DNA of 64,000 bases from Silene noctiflora (taxonomy: Eukaryota > Streptophyta > Magnoliopsida > Caryophyllales > Caryophyllaceae). Under the pieces are notes generated by a model. The model did not search any database and had not been told where the DNA came from. It saw only the letters and a list, made by a program, of their open reading frames with translations. Made by a program: the position numbers and the translations under genes. How positions within the stretch are numbered: position 1 is the stretch's first letter; each line of letters begins with the position of its first letter. Shown here in pieces: positions 1 through 12,064 of this stretch. The DNA lies in assembly GCA_009801015.1 (NCBI GenBank), contig VHZZ01000023.1, positions 37,389 through 101,388 on the forward strand, in the 5' to 3' direction.

Positions 1-535
1 TCTAATATTTTAGGATATGAATATTATAGTATGAGTTAGAAGATTAGTATTAGAAAGGAGGAGAGAAAAAAATTAAATAACAAAAGTAATGGTGGAGCCA
101 ATTTGTTTTTTCTTTCCCTAAATCAAGGAGCCAATATGAGGTCTTTAAATGCTATTGCTTTTATAGTAAGTAGATGTAACCACCAATTTTCACATTTTCT
201 CATTAAAATGGTTACATTTTGGGCCCGTCACAAATAAGAAATGCCACTTATTTTGTGATAAGTTGACGGTGAAGGTGGTAGGTAAGAAAAGATAAAGAAC
301 AAATAGAGAAGAAGAAATGACGACAATCCAATCTAGACATTACTTCGTTTGGACCTTATTCACATCAAACATTAGAGTAAGTCCAAAGCAACAATTTACT
401 AACGGGCCAACCGGACCAGATCAGTTTGGCTCGAATCATTGAATTTGTAGATTTCGGGTCGGGTTTGTACAGACCGCATTTTGAGTCAGTTATTATCATA
501 CTCCCTCTTATCCACTATGGTTAGCCAATGTACTA

Positions 536-794
536 CTTCCTCCATTCAACTCCACTCTACCTATTTCATTTTTCTTCATTATTCACAAATAAGTCTTTAA
601 TTTCAATTTTCGCTCAATACAACACGTGAAAATATATTCATGTGGAGTCTTGTTTGGTTCGTCTTTACGAGGACATTAAAAATATCTAACTTTTATAATT
701 TTTGCAAATACGTAGCTAATGATATTTAGCGCTTAAAACGCGCGTTGACAAACGTGAAAAAGTAAAGCGGTAGAGTGAAGTTGAATAGAGGAAG
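536..794. mobile_element. Stowaway-like MITE
   Basis: A 259-bp non-coding element flanked by TA on both sides (534-535 and 795-796). The left end begins CTTCCTCCATTCAAC and continues into CCACTCTACC. The right end, reversed, begins CTTCCTCTATTCAAC and continues into TTCACTCTACC, so the inverted repeat is about 25 bp with a few mismatches. A TA target and CTCC-type ends are the hallmarks of Stowaway elements mobilised by Tc1/mariner transposases. No transposase is encoded. Confidence 0.7.
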
Positions 795-2564
795 TACTAG
801 CTTGTAAGGACCCACATATAATTTGTGTACTTTTTTATTTATTCATGTTGTTCTTAATTTTTCTAACATAAGATCATAACTTTAGAAATAAGACTACTAA
901 ATATGTATTTGCTGCTTCGTTTTTGTGGACCTATTTAAGCTCATAATTTCATCGAGTTACTAACTTAAACTAAGCTAGTCTATATCGCCAACTTCAATAA
1001 TTAAATTATTAACTTGCAACTTTAGAAAATTGCAAATGAGTCTCAAATTAGCTTAACCATTGGACTTGCGCTAAACGTTTCATACGGCAGACTACATATT
1101 GAAATCAAGTAATCAACTGTATTTGGGGTGCTTAGTGCAGAGGAGAATATTTTAGACCGGAACGAAAACAATTTATGTAGTTTTGATTATAAAGTCCGTA
1201 ACAAAGTGGGTGAGTTTGAATTACCAAGAAAGAATAAAGGCAGTGTAGGAAAGTAAAACAAGGATACGTGTGAGAAGTTAACGAAAAAGGGTAGAGAAAT
1301 GGTGAAAAACAAGGATAAGACTCTCGGGGTAGACTGTAGAGGAAGGACTACATGAAAAAGCAGATTCTCTTTTCTGGGACATCTGAAAAAGCACTCTATA
1401 TGTTATTGGTTGTTTTCTTCAACCCCATTTTCCATCAATGAAATTTGTCTCCTATCTTAACCCGTTTTAATATTAACAGGGATACTTCCGTCTTAAAAGA
1501 GACCAAGTGATTTTTTTGATGACCGTAAATGAGATGGAGGCAGTAAGGACCATAGGAATGGGGTGGATGAGTGATGAGAGGTGATATTGAAACAAGAAAG
1601 AGGAAAGCATAAAGTAAGGACCATAGAGATTACTAATAAGAATGGACGCATACAGAGACATAAACATAGAGATGGGGTAGGTAAAGAATACTGGCATGCA
1701 CAAGCACAACGGAGGAGTCAGGAGTGTCTGTCCTGAAATAAGAATCTTTCTGCTGCGGACAGTCATGAGCTCGCTAATATAGTCTTCAGCTTTCACAGAC
1801 TTGGACACCTCCCCTTTTGTCTCTTCCTCCTCTTCTCAAACTCACTATATATATTACTAATTTGCAATTTCCCTATGATTGATTAAGGCCTGCTTAATTA
1901 ATAACATTAACTAATACAACACATCAGCAAACATGCATGATTAACTTCAATAAATTCAATGATTGCACATATATACCTAAATTAATGTTAGGACTCTTTT
2001 AATGTGCTCCCATCATTCATCATCAGCAGGCTGTACGATTCTTGTCAACTAACCCCCCCGTAAACTAAGGGTCAACCAAATTAATCATACTCAATTAGTC
2101 ACCTACTAATGGCCTTATGCAACAACACTCCATCACTTCCATCATTCATTCATGCTACATCCTTAATACTACAAGTTAATTAAGGTGCCTAGGCTGCACC
2201 GCCTTCCAGCTTCCCTTGTCGTGTTTTACGTCAACTCTTTTCTTTTTGCTTTTCAAATTAATCATACCCAACTACTATACCCATATTTTTTTCCTTTTCA
2301 ATCGCTTTACAATAAATTAGGATCCAAAACTTCCCACACATAAATATTAAAAATACAACTTTCAACATACATGAATAAGACTACCAATTGGGAAAAGAGA
2401 GATACTGTCAATCTACGGAAATGTTAACCAAACAAGTTCCAGGGATATAAGAATTACATTATTGTATAGCAAGTATAATTTATAATTTTGTATAAAAGAA
2501 ATACGGAGTATTAAGCATCATTTGATGTCTTGACGATAATTGATAAAGTACTCATAAGCAAACA

Positions 2565-2676
2565 ATTGCTGTCCTCAAGAAGCATCTTTGCATACATAGA
2601 CATGAACAAGAATATTTAAGTATGATATTGCTGTTCTCTAGAAGAATATTTGCATACATAGACATGAACAAGAATA
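2565..2676. repeat. 50-bp direct duplication
   Basis: Two copies of a 50-bp block, at 2565-2614 and 2627-2676, share the core TTTGCATACATAGACATGAA and differ at only a few bases. They are 12 bp apart. The block has no coding sense; it looks like a recent local duplication. Confidence 0.8.
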
Positions 2677-3462
2677 ATATCATATGTCGGCACAGTACTT
2701 AAGGAAGTTTTAACAATAGGATAATGCATTAATAGTCTAGCTAGGGCATAAACATAGCTCCCAGAGTCAACAACCATTGACACTACAACCATGGTTAAAG
2801 ATTTTATATACGAGTAGATGGCAAGGAATAAACCGCAACTCCACAAGGTTGGTAAGTTACATATTCCGTATAATACTAGGGAGAAGCAAGGAGACAACAA
2901 GAATAACGAATTAAGGTAACATTAAAACGAAGAATGAATATATAAACAGAAGGATGAAAAAAAAAAAAAAAAAATGGATTTGGCATGATATGAAAAGCAA
3001 CGTTCTACATAAGAATGTAGCAATCACCCACGAACCTCTTTTTTCCTTTTAGAACTACATACTACGGATTTGGATTCGGTCCTACCATACAACCAGAGGT
3101 GGTCTTAAAGCAATAATGACTTGTTAAATGTTAAGCCGTCCAACAAAGAAGAAGCTAAGAAGGCTTTTGACAGGGAAAAAGGTAGAAGTAAAATTCAGAG
3201 AGAGTGTTGATAGTTGATGGAGAATAATTCAGACGAAATGAAACAATAAAAAGAGTATATAGAGTGACCCCATGCATGCAAATGGTTGATGGAGAAGGAA
3301 AATGATGGGACAAATTAAAATCCCCTTTGACAAGCCAAAGAGTTGTGCTTCATTCCCCATCCCCCTTTCCATATTAAATCCAACAAAGCTGAAATCTGTG
3401 GCAATGGCACAAGAAAACAAGTAATAAAACTAAAAAAAGAGGAGATTGATGTTACTAATTAA

Positions 3463-4629
3463 TTAAGAGGAGTTATTGGCAGCAAAGTGAAGAAGGTGTC
3501 CGCAACATTTGGGACATTGGTCGACATGCTTAGGCACCATGTGGTACATTAAGCAGGTCTTGCAACCTGCTACGACCAATATGGCTGCTTGTCTTAGTTG
3601 TTGTTGTTGTTGCTGCTGTTGTTGTAGTCGGTTTTTGGCTGATCTGAAACTTCCCTGGCTGCTCCAACAAGATGATTCTGTTGAGGATCTCTCAGTCTCG
3701 CTTTCAGTGTCGTCATCTTCATCATTATCTGTTTCATCTTGTTCATCGGAATCGTAGTCTCCGTTGTAGCCAGTAGCTGTTGTTCGTGGATCTTCTTTGA
3801 CTTTCTTTCCGGTCCTCCAGTTGATGTAATACAGCTCCCCTGTCTGTTTATCACGGAGTAGTGTTTAAACAAACAAACAAACAAACAAACAAACATAAGG
3901 TTAATCTTTTTAAGTAACTAAACTAACCCATCCTTGTTTTAGTTGATGTATGTGTATGTGATACGAACAAGTAAATAAATAAAAGGGTAGTAAGCATTTA
4001 GATGTGCATTTGTATTAGCAGTTGATAGATAGCTCAGATTTAGTTAAATTTGGTGAAAAAGGCAGCAGCACACCAGACAGTAGCTGGGGAAGGAAGATGA
4101 AAGGATAAAGTAGGGTTTTGAAGAAATACATACATACATACATACATGGACATTAAATGCAAGTAAATAGAGACAGAAATAATAAATACTCGTCCATTAC
4201 AACACAAATTAGAATGAATGAATGAATGAAATAAATAAATACTGGGGGCATTAATTGACTAGAAAACAAGCACCAATAATATTTAGTCTCCACATATATA
4301 GACAAGAATTGAAAAAAAAAAAAAAAAAGGAAGAAGAAAGGAACCTTTAAATCGAGACATTGCTCCCAATGGTAAGGGAGAGAAATATGGGAGTTTAATT
4401 GAATTAGCGTACAATTATCATCTGACGATGATGCGTTTGCAGCAGCTGCAGCATAATCATCATTATCATGTTGTTGTTGTTGTTGATTTACAATATCTGA
4501 AGATTCCGACGACGATGATGATGATGAGGATGAGCCCCCTATTCCCCTCCGGATCCGGATACTGCTTTGAGTCTGATTTAGAGAGCAGTTTTGGAGTGAT
4601 CTCTCCAACGACGCCGTCACCGTCCCCAT
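3463..4629 (-). CDS. CFL1-like WW-domain protein
   Basis: Two exons: 4629-4345 (95 codons) and 3843-3463, joined in phase 0 across a GT..AG intron, giving 221 residues. Exon 1 carries a Ser run, a Gln run and an Ala run, and ends LPYHWEQCLDLK. Exon 2 continues TGELYYINWRTGKKVKEDPR, so the intron splits the WW-like domain. An acidic Ser-rich stretch and a nine-residue Gln tract follow. The C-terminus has two CxxC pairs (CKTC and CPKC) around LMYHMVPKHVDQ, like a small zinc ribbon. This order matches CURLY FLAG LEAF1 proteins, which act with HD-ZIP IV factors on cuticle and leaf form in rice and Arabidopsis. The family assignment is strong; orthology to one named member is not tested. Confidence 0.85.
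3868..3895. repeat. AAAC/ACAA microsatellite
   Basis: About seven copies of the tetranucleotide AAAC, lying in the intron of the CFL1-like gene just upstream of exon 2. Confidence 0.9.
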
Positions 4630-6495
4630 ACGCGACCGGAGAATAATACTAAATAAATAAATAAATAAATAATAAAATAGATTGAATGGGAGAGACTAGA
4701 CGGTAGAGGTGAGGATGTAGATTTTTGAGGAGAGGATACGGATTCTATTCTACTGGGTCACTGCTCGACTTGTCATCCCTTTTCTTTTCTTTTTTTAATT
4801 CTGGCCTATTTTTGTCAATAACCTACGCCTCTCTCTTCTCCGCTTTTCTTTCTAACACCAATAACCTCACTCTACAATCTACATACAACTCATTTCAGGC
4901 CTTTATATTTGCTAACACCTTACACTATTTCATTTTTTTATAATATGTTTCCTACATTCCTACCCCTCCATTGTCCTGCCTAATAGCATCAAGGTCGTAT
5001 GTACATATTTAATTCTCATTATTAGGCTACATGCATTACTCAACTCAATTACGTATTTACTATTTAGATCACACCCTATATAGTTCCTCCGTTGATTTAT
5101 TATAGGTTAATACACATATCTAGATAACTACATTAATCCTCGGTTCTATACCAATAACTTGTGTTATAACCACCTTGTCTAATGTACACATATTCCTACG
5201 ACATGTCATAAGCGTTGGTGTCCGACGATTACCACCTTTCGATTCAATAATGGAAACAACTTCATGTTGAGACGCCCCCATAATATTCCTATTTATAAGA
5301 TGTGTCAAGCCATATGTCATATTAGTCTACCATAGAAGTATTTGCATCCTCGCCATTTAGACCTAGCTCATGGAATTAGTACAGAATCAATTCAAAAGAT
5401 AAAAGAAACCGCAATTGTCCTATAGGACCTCCTATAGTCTTATGGCATATGACTTGGGCCAAATAGGAGAATGACCCAAACTAATAATCATTAAATTGTT
5501 TGTACTTTAATTTTAATTTAACAGCTCGATATCTTACGAGTAATACTAATACATTTAATAAGTAAGTTATCAATATAAAACATTAGGTTGTCAAAATAAA
5601 ATAAAATTTTACTAATTTATCAATTAATTTTATTAGGCATTTTATAATTGAATTTGTCTTACACATAAATTATCTTATATAACAATTTGTGTAAAAGAAA
5701 TATAATTTCCAAGAGAAATGAAAACAAAATTTGGGTTGCATTATTTGAAAACCCAACTGCTATTCGTTGTCGAAGAATTACTCCAAATTGCTGACAATTT
5801 TAATGAAATACGTAAACCACCCATAACACCCCCACACGCTTCAATTGAAATCGAAAAATCAAAACAAACAACTAAGATTGAATTATTAACAAGTTATTCG
5901 AAATAACAAAATAGTAATCGAACCAATGAATTACTAATTGAATTAAGATTGTTACCATCAACTTAATGGAAACAACAAATTACTAATGGAAGTAAGCTAA
6001 TCTAAAATAAGAACTAAGAATCTAAGACTGTTAGTTTCAACGTAATCGAACAACGAATTACTAATAGAAAGAATGAGTTAGTTATATAGAAATAAAGTAT
6101 TCGGAAGTAACAAGTAAAATCAAGTTAATCGAAAGAATGTAAAAATAAAGGAATGATATAATCGTAATTAGTGGACATAGGATGGGAAAGGCCCAAGTAG
6201 AGGGTTGTATAAATTGATGGTGAATTAAAATTGATTAGCAGCCCATAAAGCGATAGATGGCTTATGAGAAGCCCAATTAGAGTTGGGACATACACACAGT
6301 CGCATACTTTAATACTTAGCTGGCTCTCTCTCACTTCACTTTCAGTGTCTCACACAAACACAGAAACACACATACACACATAGTTAGCGTGTAGGCAGAC
6401 AAGGCGTGTTAGTTGTTGTTAGCAGAGTTTTGTTACGCAGTGAGTAGTTGTTAGGTTTGAGAGTTTGAGAGTTTGAGAGTTTGAGAGTTTGAGCC
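4630..6495. other. Divergent intergenic region
   Basis: This space separates two genes transcribed away from each other (CFL1-like on minus, LRR protein on plus), so it should contain both promoters. A short AAAT repeat lies next to the CFL1-like start (about 4647-4674). The right end is a pyrimidine/purine-rich leader with TTTGAGAG repeated four times (6458-6492) just before the LRR gene start codon. I see no gene in between. Confidence 0.6.
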
Positions 6496-8252
6496 ATGGC
6501 CGTCGTCTATGAGTTGTTTTGTTTCACTACTTTCCTGTCTTTATTGTCTGCTGCTTCTGCTAACCTTGAAGGTACTATAGTCTATATCCTATTCTATACT
6601 ATTCTATTCTATTCTATTCTATTCTATTCTATTCTATGTTAATTGAGTTGAATGAATACTGGAAATTCATGAATACATACCATTAATAGTTTAATACTTT
6701 ACAGGGGATGCACTTTATGCCCTTAGAAGAGCAGTTAGCGACCCTGGGAATGTGTTGCAGAGTTGGGATCCGACCCTTGTAAACCCCTGCACTTGGTTCC
6801 ATGTCACTTGTGACCATCTTAACCGGGTCACCCGCCTGTATGTCCTCAATATTTCATTTTTATTTTATTTTATTTTATGGCTTCTTCTCCCCCCATTCCT
6901 GTCTTATAAATTTAACAATGAAATGATAGGGATCTAGGGAATGCAAAGCTATCTGGTAAATTAGTTCCTCAACTAGGAAAACTTGACCACCTTCAATATT
7001 TGTAAGTACTCATTTCCTGTCTTTATTAAATTTACTCATTTCCTGTCTTTATTAAATTTCCTCATTTCTTGCATTAACTCCTCTACTGTTGTTACTCATT
7101 TAATTTATAAATCTAGTATCATCTGCAAACAACTTATTGCTTCTCAACTCTAACTTGTGACAATCATAACGCCAGATTTGGTAGGATCATATTAACTGCT
7201 CGCCTTGCCAACAGTTTAGCTCTTACCCTATACCCTATAGCTTGGTAGGATCATGTATGTTACCCCAATTTCGCCTAAATATCCCTCTTCTACTCGTCTT
7301 AAATGATCCTCTATTATACTTTTGACTTTTCCTAAATCAAACATGGGATTATTCTTGTTATGGCCAAATGGGTATATTAAATTGAAATTTTACTGTATCA
7401 TATTCGGTTACAAATGTTTGGATTGTTGTTCCTGTTTGAAAGTGCATTTAGTGAGATGGTCAATGCATAATGCTATGGCCTATGACTCTATGAGTATGTC
7501 TTTTGGGGGCTCCATCTTGCATTATAAGTCATAAAATGTTTAAATTAATAAGACATTTTTATTATAATGATAAATGATTGACTAGTTTAATTGTGTTTGA
7601 CAGAGAGCTCTACACCAACAATTTTGTGGGACAAATACCACAAGAGTTTGGTGGGCTAAAGAGCTTATTGAGCTTAGATCTCTTCCACAACAATCTCACT
7701 GGCCCAATTCCTTCTTCCCTCTCCAACCTTCCCAATCTTAAGTTCTTGTCAGCATTTCTCTCTTTCTCTCTCTTTTCCTCAATACTTACCTGCACATAAG
7801 TTTCGTATAAAATACTGTAAAATACTGATGATGCTTTTCATCTACAGGCGACTAAACGACAACAAACTGACAGGAAGTATACCCAGAGAGCTTTCTAAGC
7901 TTCAAAATCTTAAGATCCTGTATGCTTCTTTTTAACTCATACCTCCTCCCTTTATAAAACTAGAAAAACACATGTCCTCATCACCTTATGTTTGATGCCG
8001 CAGTAATGTCTCCAACAATAACCTGTGTGGTACAATCCCGACGTCTGGTTCCTTGTACAAGTTTACTGAAGAGAGGTGATGACAATTGACAATATCATTT
8101 TAAGTAGCGTTGTAATTATCATCATATCATATGCTTGGACTGACAAGAAATGTGTTTGTTTGATGATGTTCAGCTTTCTGAATAATCCCAGACTTGAAGG
8201 GCCAGAGCTGATAGGGTTTGTGCGATACGATTCTGGAAGAGAATGCAATTAA
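6496..8252 (+). CDS. Small secreted leucine-rich repeat protein (LRR1 type)
   Basis: Seven exons: 6496-6571, 6705-6837, 6930-7001, 7604-7747, 7848-7919, 8004-8075 and 8174-8252, giving 215 residues with all joins in frame. The 72-base and 144-base exons each encode one or two 24-residue LRRs, the classic plant LRR gene layout. The product has a signal peptide (about residues 1-22), an LRRNT_2 cap with CTWFHVTC, then about five LRRs ([47 protein letters not shown]). The tail [10 protein letters not shown] is the signature of the Arabidopsis At5g21090/At3g43740, pepper CaLRR1 and rice OsLRR1 group. There is no transmembrane or kinase part. It resembles the outer domain of SERK kinases. Family members bind hypersensitive-induced-reaction proteins in defence; that role is inferred here. 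Confidence 0.9.
6594..6637. repeat. ATTCT pentanucleotide microsatellite
   Basis: About nine copies of ATTCT/TTCTA in intron 1 of the LRR gene. Confidence 0.9.
7007..7072. repeat. 26-bp tandem repeat in intron 3
   Basis: Two perfect 26-bp units beginning TACTCATTTCCTGTC at 7007 and 7033, followed by a diverged partial third unit from 7059. They lie just inside the donor of intron 3 of the LRR gene. Confidence 0.85.
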
Positions 8253-9641
8253 TGGGGTTTTATTAAGAGTTAACATTACTTGACTAGTAGCCTAGTAGGA
8301 GTGTTATGTACTGGTAGAGCTAGTAAGTAGTAGCCATTGTAATGTCTGAACAAGATGGGTGGCCACTGTCGCAGGTTTTCGCGAGCCTGAATTCAAATCA
8401 AACAAGCTCATATGTTGAATGCTTTCCTAGCTAAGTCTAGACTCTGTTTATATCCTATTATTTCTCATTTATTCTTATTACTTCTTATTCCTTCATTTGG
8501 GTAAAAATTACAGAGTAATTTCTATTTTCAGTTTTGTCTTCATAATCAATATAGGTATTGAGTTTAATCCTAATGTTTTTTCACTGATTTTAAAGATTAA
8601 CTGGTTTACTACACGGTATCCCTATATGTTTTATGTTTTTTGTTTTCCAAAGGGTACTCCGCCTTTTGTGCTAAAAGACTTTGTCCGCGTATAATTCATA
8701 GTCATGAATTTGGAACGCGCTGACTTTTTTTTTCAAATTGATCGTCTTTCTTTCCGAGATCTTTGATTTAAAAAAAAAAAAAAATTGTCATTTTATGAAC
8801 TTGTTGTAAAAGTTATGATCGGTCAAACTAACCAAATAAACTTTGACTGATTATATTTCATGGCTACCGGTCCATAAAGTGACGAGTTTTTTTCTCAGAT
8901 TGATCTTTACGAGATGTTTAGTTTGAAATTTTTTTTGTCGTTTTTGGAGTTCGTTACCAATAATTATAGAATAACCCTTTTTTAAAGTTAAATAAGTACT
9001 CTACTTGGTGAGGATTAGACCTGGAGGTAGACTTGGACTTGACCCGAACCCATTGAATCTACGTACGGGTCTATTGATTTTAGACCCTTTGAGGTCTGGA
9101 TCCAGGGTGAATTTTTCGGGTATGGTTTTGGGTAAACCCGCCGAATACCTAACCTGTTGCCATTCCTATACCATTTTTTCTTTTTACTTGGATGTATTCC
9201 GCTTCTTTTGACCATTTTTGTCGTTTTTAAAAATTTCAAATGACCATAAATCTTAAATCAAAATTCAGAATCGATCCGTTTTTATTTTTTAAATGACTAT
9301 CTTGGCATAATCTATGTTTTAAGGAAAAAAATTATCGACGGGCTCTGAAATCCTAAAATCAACCATAACTCCAATCTTCCATTTCCGAATGAGAACCCGA
9401 CGTAGGCTCGTATGTTGTGGGCTTTAGTAAAAGCCAGTATGAGGGGTTGTGAGTTGTGATAGACGCAAAAGTAATGGGCCAGAAAACAAAAAAGAGCAGA
9501 GTTGGAGTGGTGTTGATGGGCTTTATATAAGAAGAAGTAAAAATAGGGCGAAGAAGAGAGAGGAAATCAGCAGTTTTGGTTTGTGGATCAAAAAAATCAA
9601 TCAAAAAACTCCGGCCGCCATTGATAGATAGATAAGCTAAG
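8253..9641. other. Intergenic region, no supported gene
   Basis: This holds the 3' end of the LRR gene and the promoter of the small basic-protein gene. A degenerate stretch at about 9000-9170 (GGACTTGACCCGAACCC and similar) is typical of dispersed plant repeats. No coding gene is supported. Confidence 0.55.
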
Positions 9642-10024
9642 ATGTTGGGGGCATTTCGGGGAACAAGATTAATGGAGATTGTTAAAAAGGAAACAGGTGG
9701 ACTCGTTTGGAAGCGCGTTAAGCTGACCACTACTCGTAAAGCCAACGCCAAGAAACGCCTTCGTCGTGTTTGGCAGGTGATTCCATTCTACTCCCAACTT
9801 TATTTTGATTGATTCATTGATTGATTGATTGATTGATTGATTGATGCCCAAATGTAAATGTCTGTCTGTCTGTCTGGGTATACCATTTTCTGTCTGACTT
9901 TGATTATTGCCTTTGATGTTTTTTGTAGAATGAAGCTGTGCTTAAAGCCTGTTCATCCCCAGCACCTTCAAAGTCAAATGATCTAAAAGGACAGTCTATG
10001 AACAAAACTGGAGACCAAGCTTGA
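9642..10024 (+). CDS. Small basic conserved-looking protein of unknown function
   Basis: Two exons, 9642-9776 and 9929-10024, joined in phase 0, giving 76 residues. The first 45 residues (MLGAFRGTRLMEIVKKETGG then VWKRVKLTTTRKANAKKRLR) are rich in Lys and Arg with no acidic patch. That could be a mitochondrial presequence or an RNA-binding or ribosomal-type protein. The second exon is short, Ser/Lys-rich and looks disordered. The intron carries TTGA and TCTG tetranucleotide repeats. I believe similar short proteins occur in other plants but cannot name the family, so no function is proposed. The clean splice sites and codon sense support a real gene. Confidence 0.65.
9805..9874. repeat. TTGA and TCTG microsatellites
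   Basis: About eight copies of TTGA followed shortly by four copies of TCTG, within the intron of the small basic-protein gene. Confidence 0.85.
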
Positions 10025-11266
10025 AGCACCGTAACAATTACTTTCTGTATTTCTATGCATTTTCTGTTACTAGAATACATAAATGGTATTTGGATGAAGG
10101 CAATTGAATGTGTTATCCTGTTTGACTCCTAGATGGTTGCGAGTAGCCGGCTGACTGAAACATTATTCCTCCCTCCTCAAACATAAACATTGAATTAATA
10201 TCCTCACTCCTTCCTCTAGCAAAACATAAACATGTCTCCTTTAGTTTATTCTTATTAAGAAAAGTACTTATAATGCTTATGCCATGTACTCCCTCCACCC
10301 CAATTTTATTGTCCCTTTCTCCTACTTTAAGTACTTCATTGTCTACATTAACGACAGACTCATTGTAGTCCCTTAACTATGATCACATCACTATGATACT
10401 TTGACCTATTCCGATCTTGGAAGAACACCAATATGTATTGCAATTAGTTCGCATTGCAAAATGTCATCCTGCTCATTTAAATTGACCATGGCCATCAGGT
10501 ATAGTATGGACTATGGAGTATGGACACTCTCCATTGGAAGTACATTTTCTATTTTAAGGGTCCATCAGTCCAAGTGAAGATAAATGCACTTCTCTCCTCA
10601 TTTGCAACTTTTTATTGTCTTCTCTAGATAAATTTTATCACTCTTGGATTACACATTTAAACCTATCAGGCTATCATTATCCAAAGCTCCATCTCCTTTT
10701 CGTCATCGAGATGCCGATGCCGATGCCTCTCTATCTCATGCCCAGGTCTTGTTACCATTTCGCCTATTTTGTGTTTATTTGCCTAATTGTCCAAGTAGCG
10801 CTTAGCAATGTGTGTTATTTTCTCTATTTCTGTGTCTGTAGCTCCATCAGTCCAAGTAGCGCTTAGCTGTAATATCGTATCATAATCATCTTTCTTTATA
10901 ATAACTGTATTTGCGTTTATATTTAACTACCGAATACTTTTTTGAGAACATAATTTGTCCAATTTCTTTTAATAAGAACAATACATAAAATATCATATCA
11001 TAATTGTTTTTATTTGTATGCTGGGTAGTTGGTAAACGCTTTCATTGAACTGAGACCATTAAACGTGAATGAAAAAGAACATTGTGAAACAAATTATTCT
11101 TGTACGAATGTCAAATGGAGAATTAGCAGGAGTATATGCAGGAATTGTCTTCTGGATTGCATCACTTTCATGGTTTCACCAGTTCCGACATTATGCAACA
11201 TTAATGCTGATTGGTAGCACTACCAGGACTACAACCAATTTGTGTCATTGCATTGTCCAGGGAGCA

Positions 11267-11293
11267 CTATATCTATAGATATTATAGATATAG
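11267..11293. repeat. Small perfect hairpin
   Basis: Arms CTATATCTATA (11267-11277) and TATAGATATAG (11283-11293) are exact reverse complements with a 5-base loop. No T run follows and no gene ends next to it, so it is recorded only as structure. Confidence 0.7.
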
Positions 11294-11883
11294 CGCGCTT
11301 CTAAAGCCCAAGAAGTACAGCCTCATTGTATAGCTGATCACAGGTCGATTTGAATATACACGCCTATAAGAACGACCCAAACTCAACCAGGGTTTACAGG
11401 CTTTAGATTGGATATTTGGGCTTTCATGGCTCTAAATCCGTACTAACAAAGATGGTACTGGGTTTATGACTTCAACTTCAAGCGACTTCATATTCGCATT
11501 GAGACAGCTAACTCTAATTCAACCAATCAGTTATTTCTACGATGGCGCCCTTGATCATGTGCCTTTGTTGGCCATCGCCAACTTGACTGGTTATCTACTA
11601 ACTAGACTAAGCATATACTGGATTCAGAACTCACATATAGCTGGATACTAGAGTCACCAAACACGTAGAACTAATTAGTTTGAGGTGTTGGTAACACCAA
11701 ACAAATGAGCTCTACAGAGCATTATTTTTCGCATATGTACACTACATGATCTTGGTAAATTGTAGTTTTATACTACCTATTATTCCATTTGGAATCCCAC
11801 AAGAGCTGAGTTTCAATTGAAAAAAATTCAATGGCAGGGAGAACTTGTGAAAATATGTTTGTTTGCTGCTAACAAATTCCGAA

Positions 11884-12041
11884 GCAGCCTTATATCACTT
11901 AATGATATAATCAAATAAGCAAAGAAGTTTACAAAGTGAAACACAGGAAAGACATTCCAGTGCAGTCTTATTTTGGTGATATTAAGCAACAGCACAAATC
12001 AAAACAGCAGCCTTGTATCACTGAATGATATAATCAAATAA
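11884..12041. repeat. 35-bp spaced direct repeat
   Basis: Copies at 11884-11918 and 12007-12041 differ at two positions (core AATGATATAATCAAATAA). They lie 24 and 147 bp beyond the DCI1 stop, so both are probably inside the DCI1 3' untranslated region. Confidence 0.8.
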
Positions 12042-12064
12042 TCTGGAATGGTGTATAAAAGAGA

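Larger units (their letters stand above)
1..3462. other. Intergenic region, no supported gene
   Basis: AT-rich DNA with no open reading frame that looks like a plant protein. It contains a piece of the GTGACGG foldback family near 167-240, a Stowaway-like element at 536-794 and a 50-bp direct duplication at 2565-2676. An adenine run lies at about 2959-2974. The right end should hold the 3' untranslated region of the CFL1-like gene, which is on the minus strand. Confidence 0.6.
10025..12064. other. Intergenic region between converging genes
   Basis: Flanked by the 3' ends of a plus-strand and a minus-strand gene. It holds a one-ended Stowaway-like scrap (about 10286-10340, TACTCCCTCCACCCC), a perfect 11-bp hairpin at 11267-11293 and a 35-bp direct repeat near the DCI1 3' end. 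The short frames here have no plausible family. Confidence 0.55.

Noticed and set aside
1473-1808. 111-codon frame on the minus strand
   Set aside because: It starts at GTG, is a string of hydrophobic residues without a known domain, and has no homologue-like motif; AT-rich DNA gives such frames by chance.
3594-3896. 100-codon minus-strand frame ending in an Asn run
   Set aside because: This is a wrong frame across the CFL1-like exon 2 and its intron; the correct frame gives the WW half and CxxC tail.
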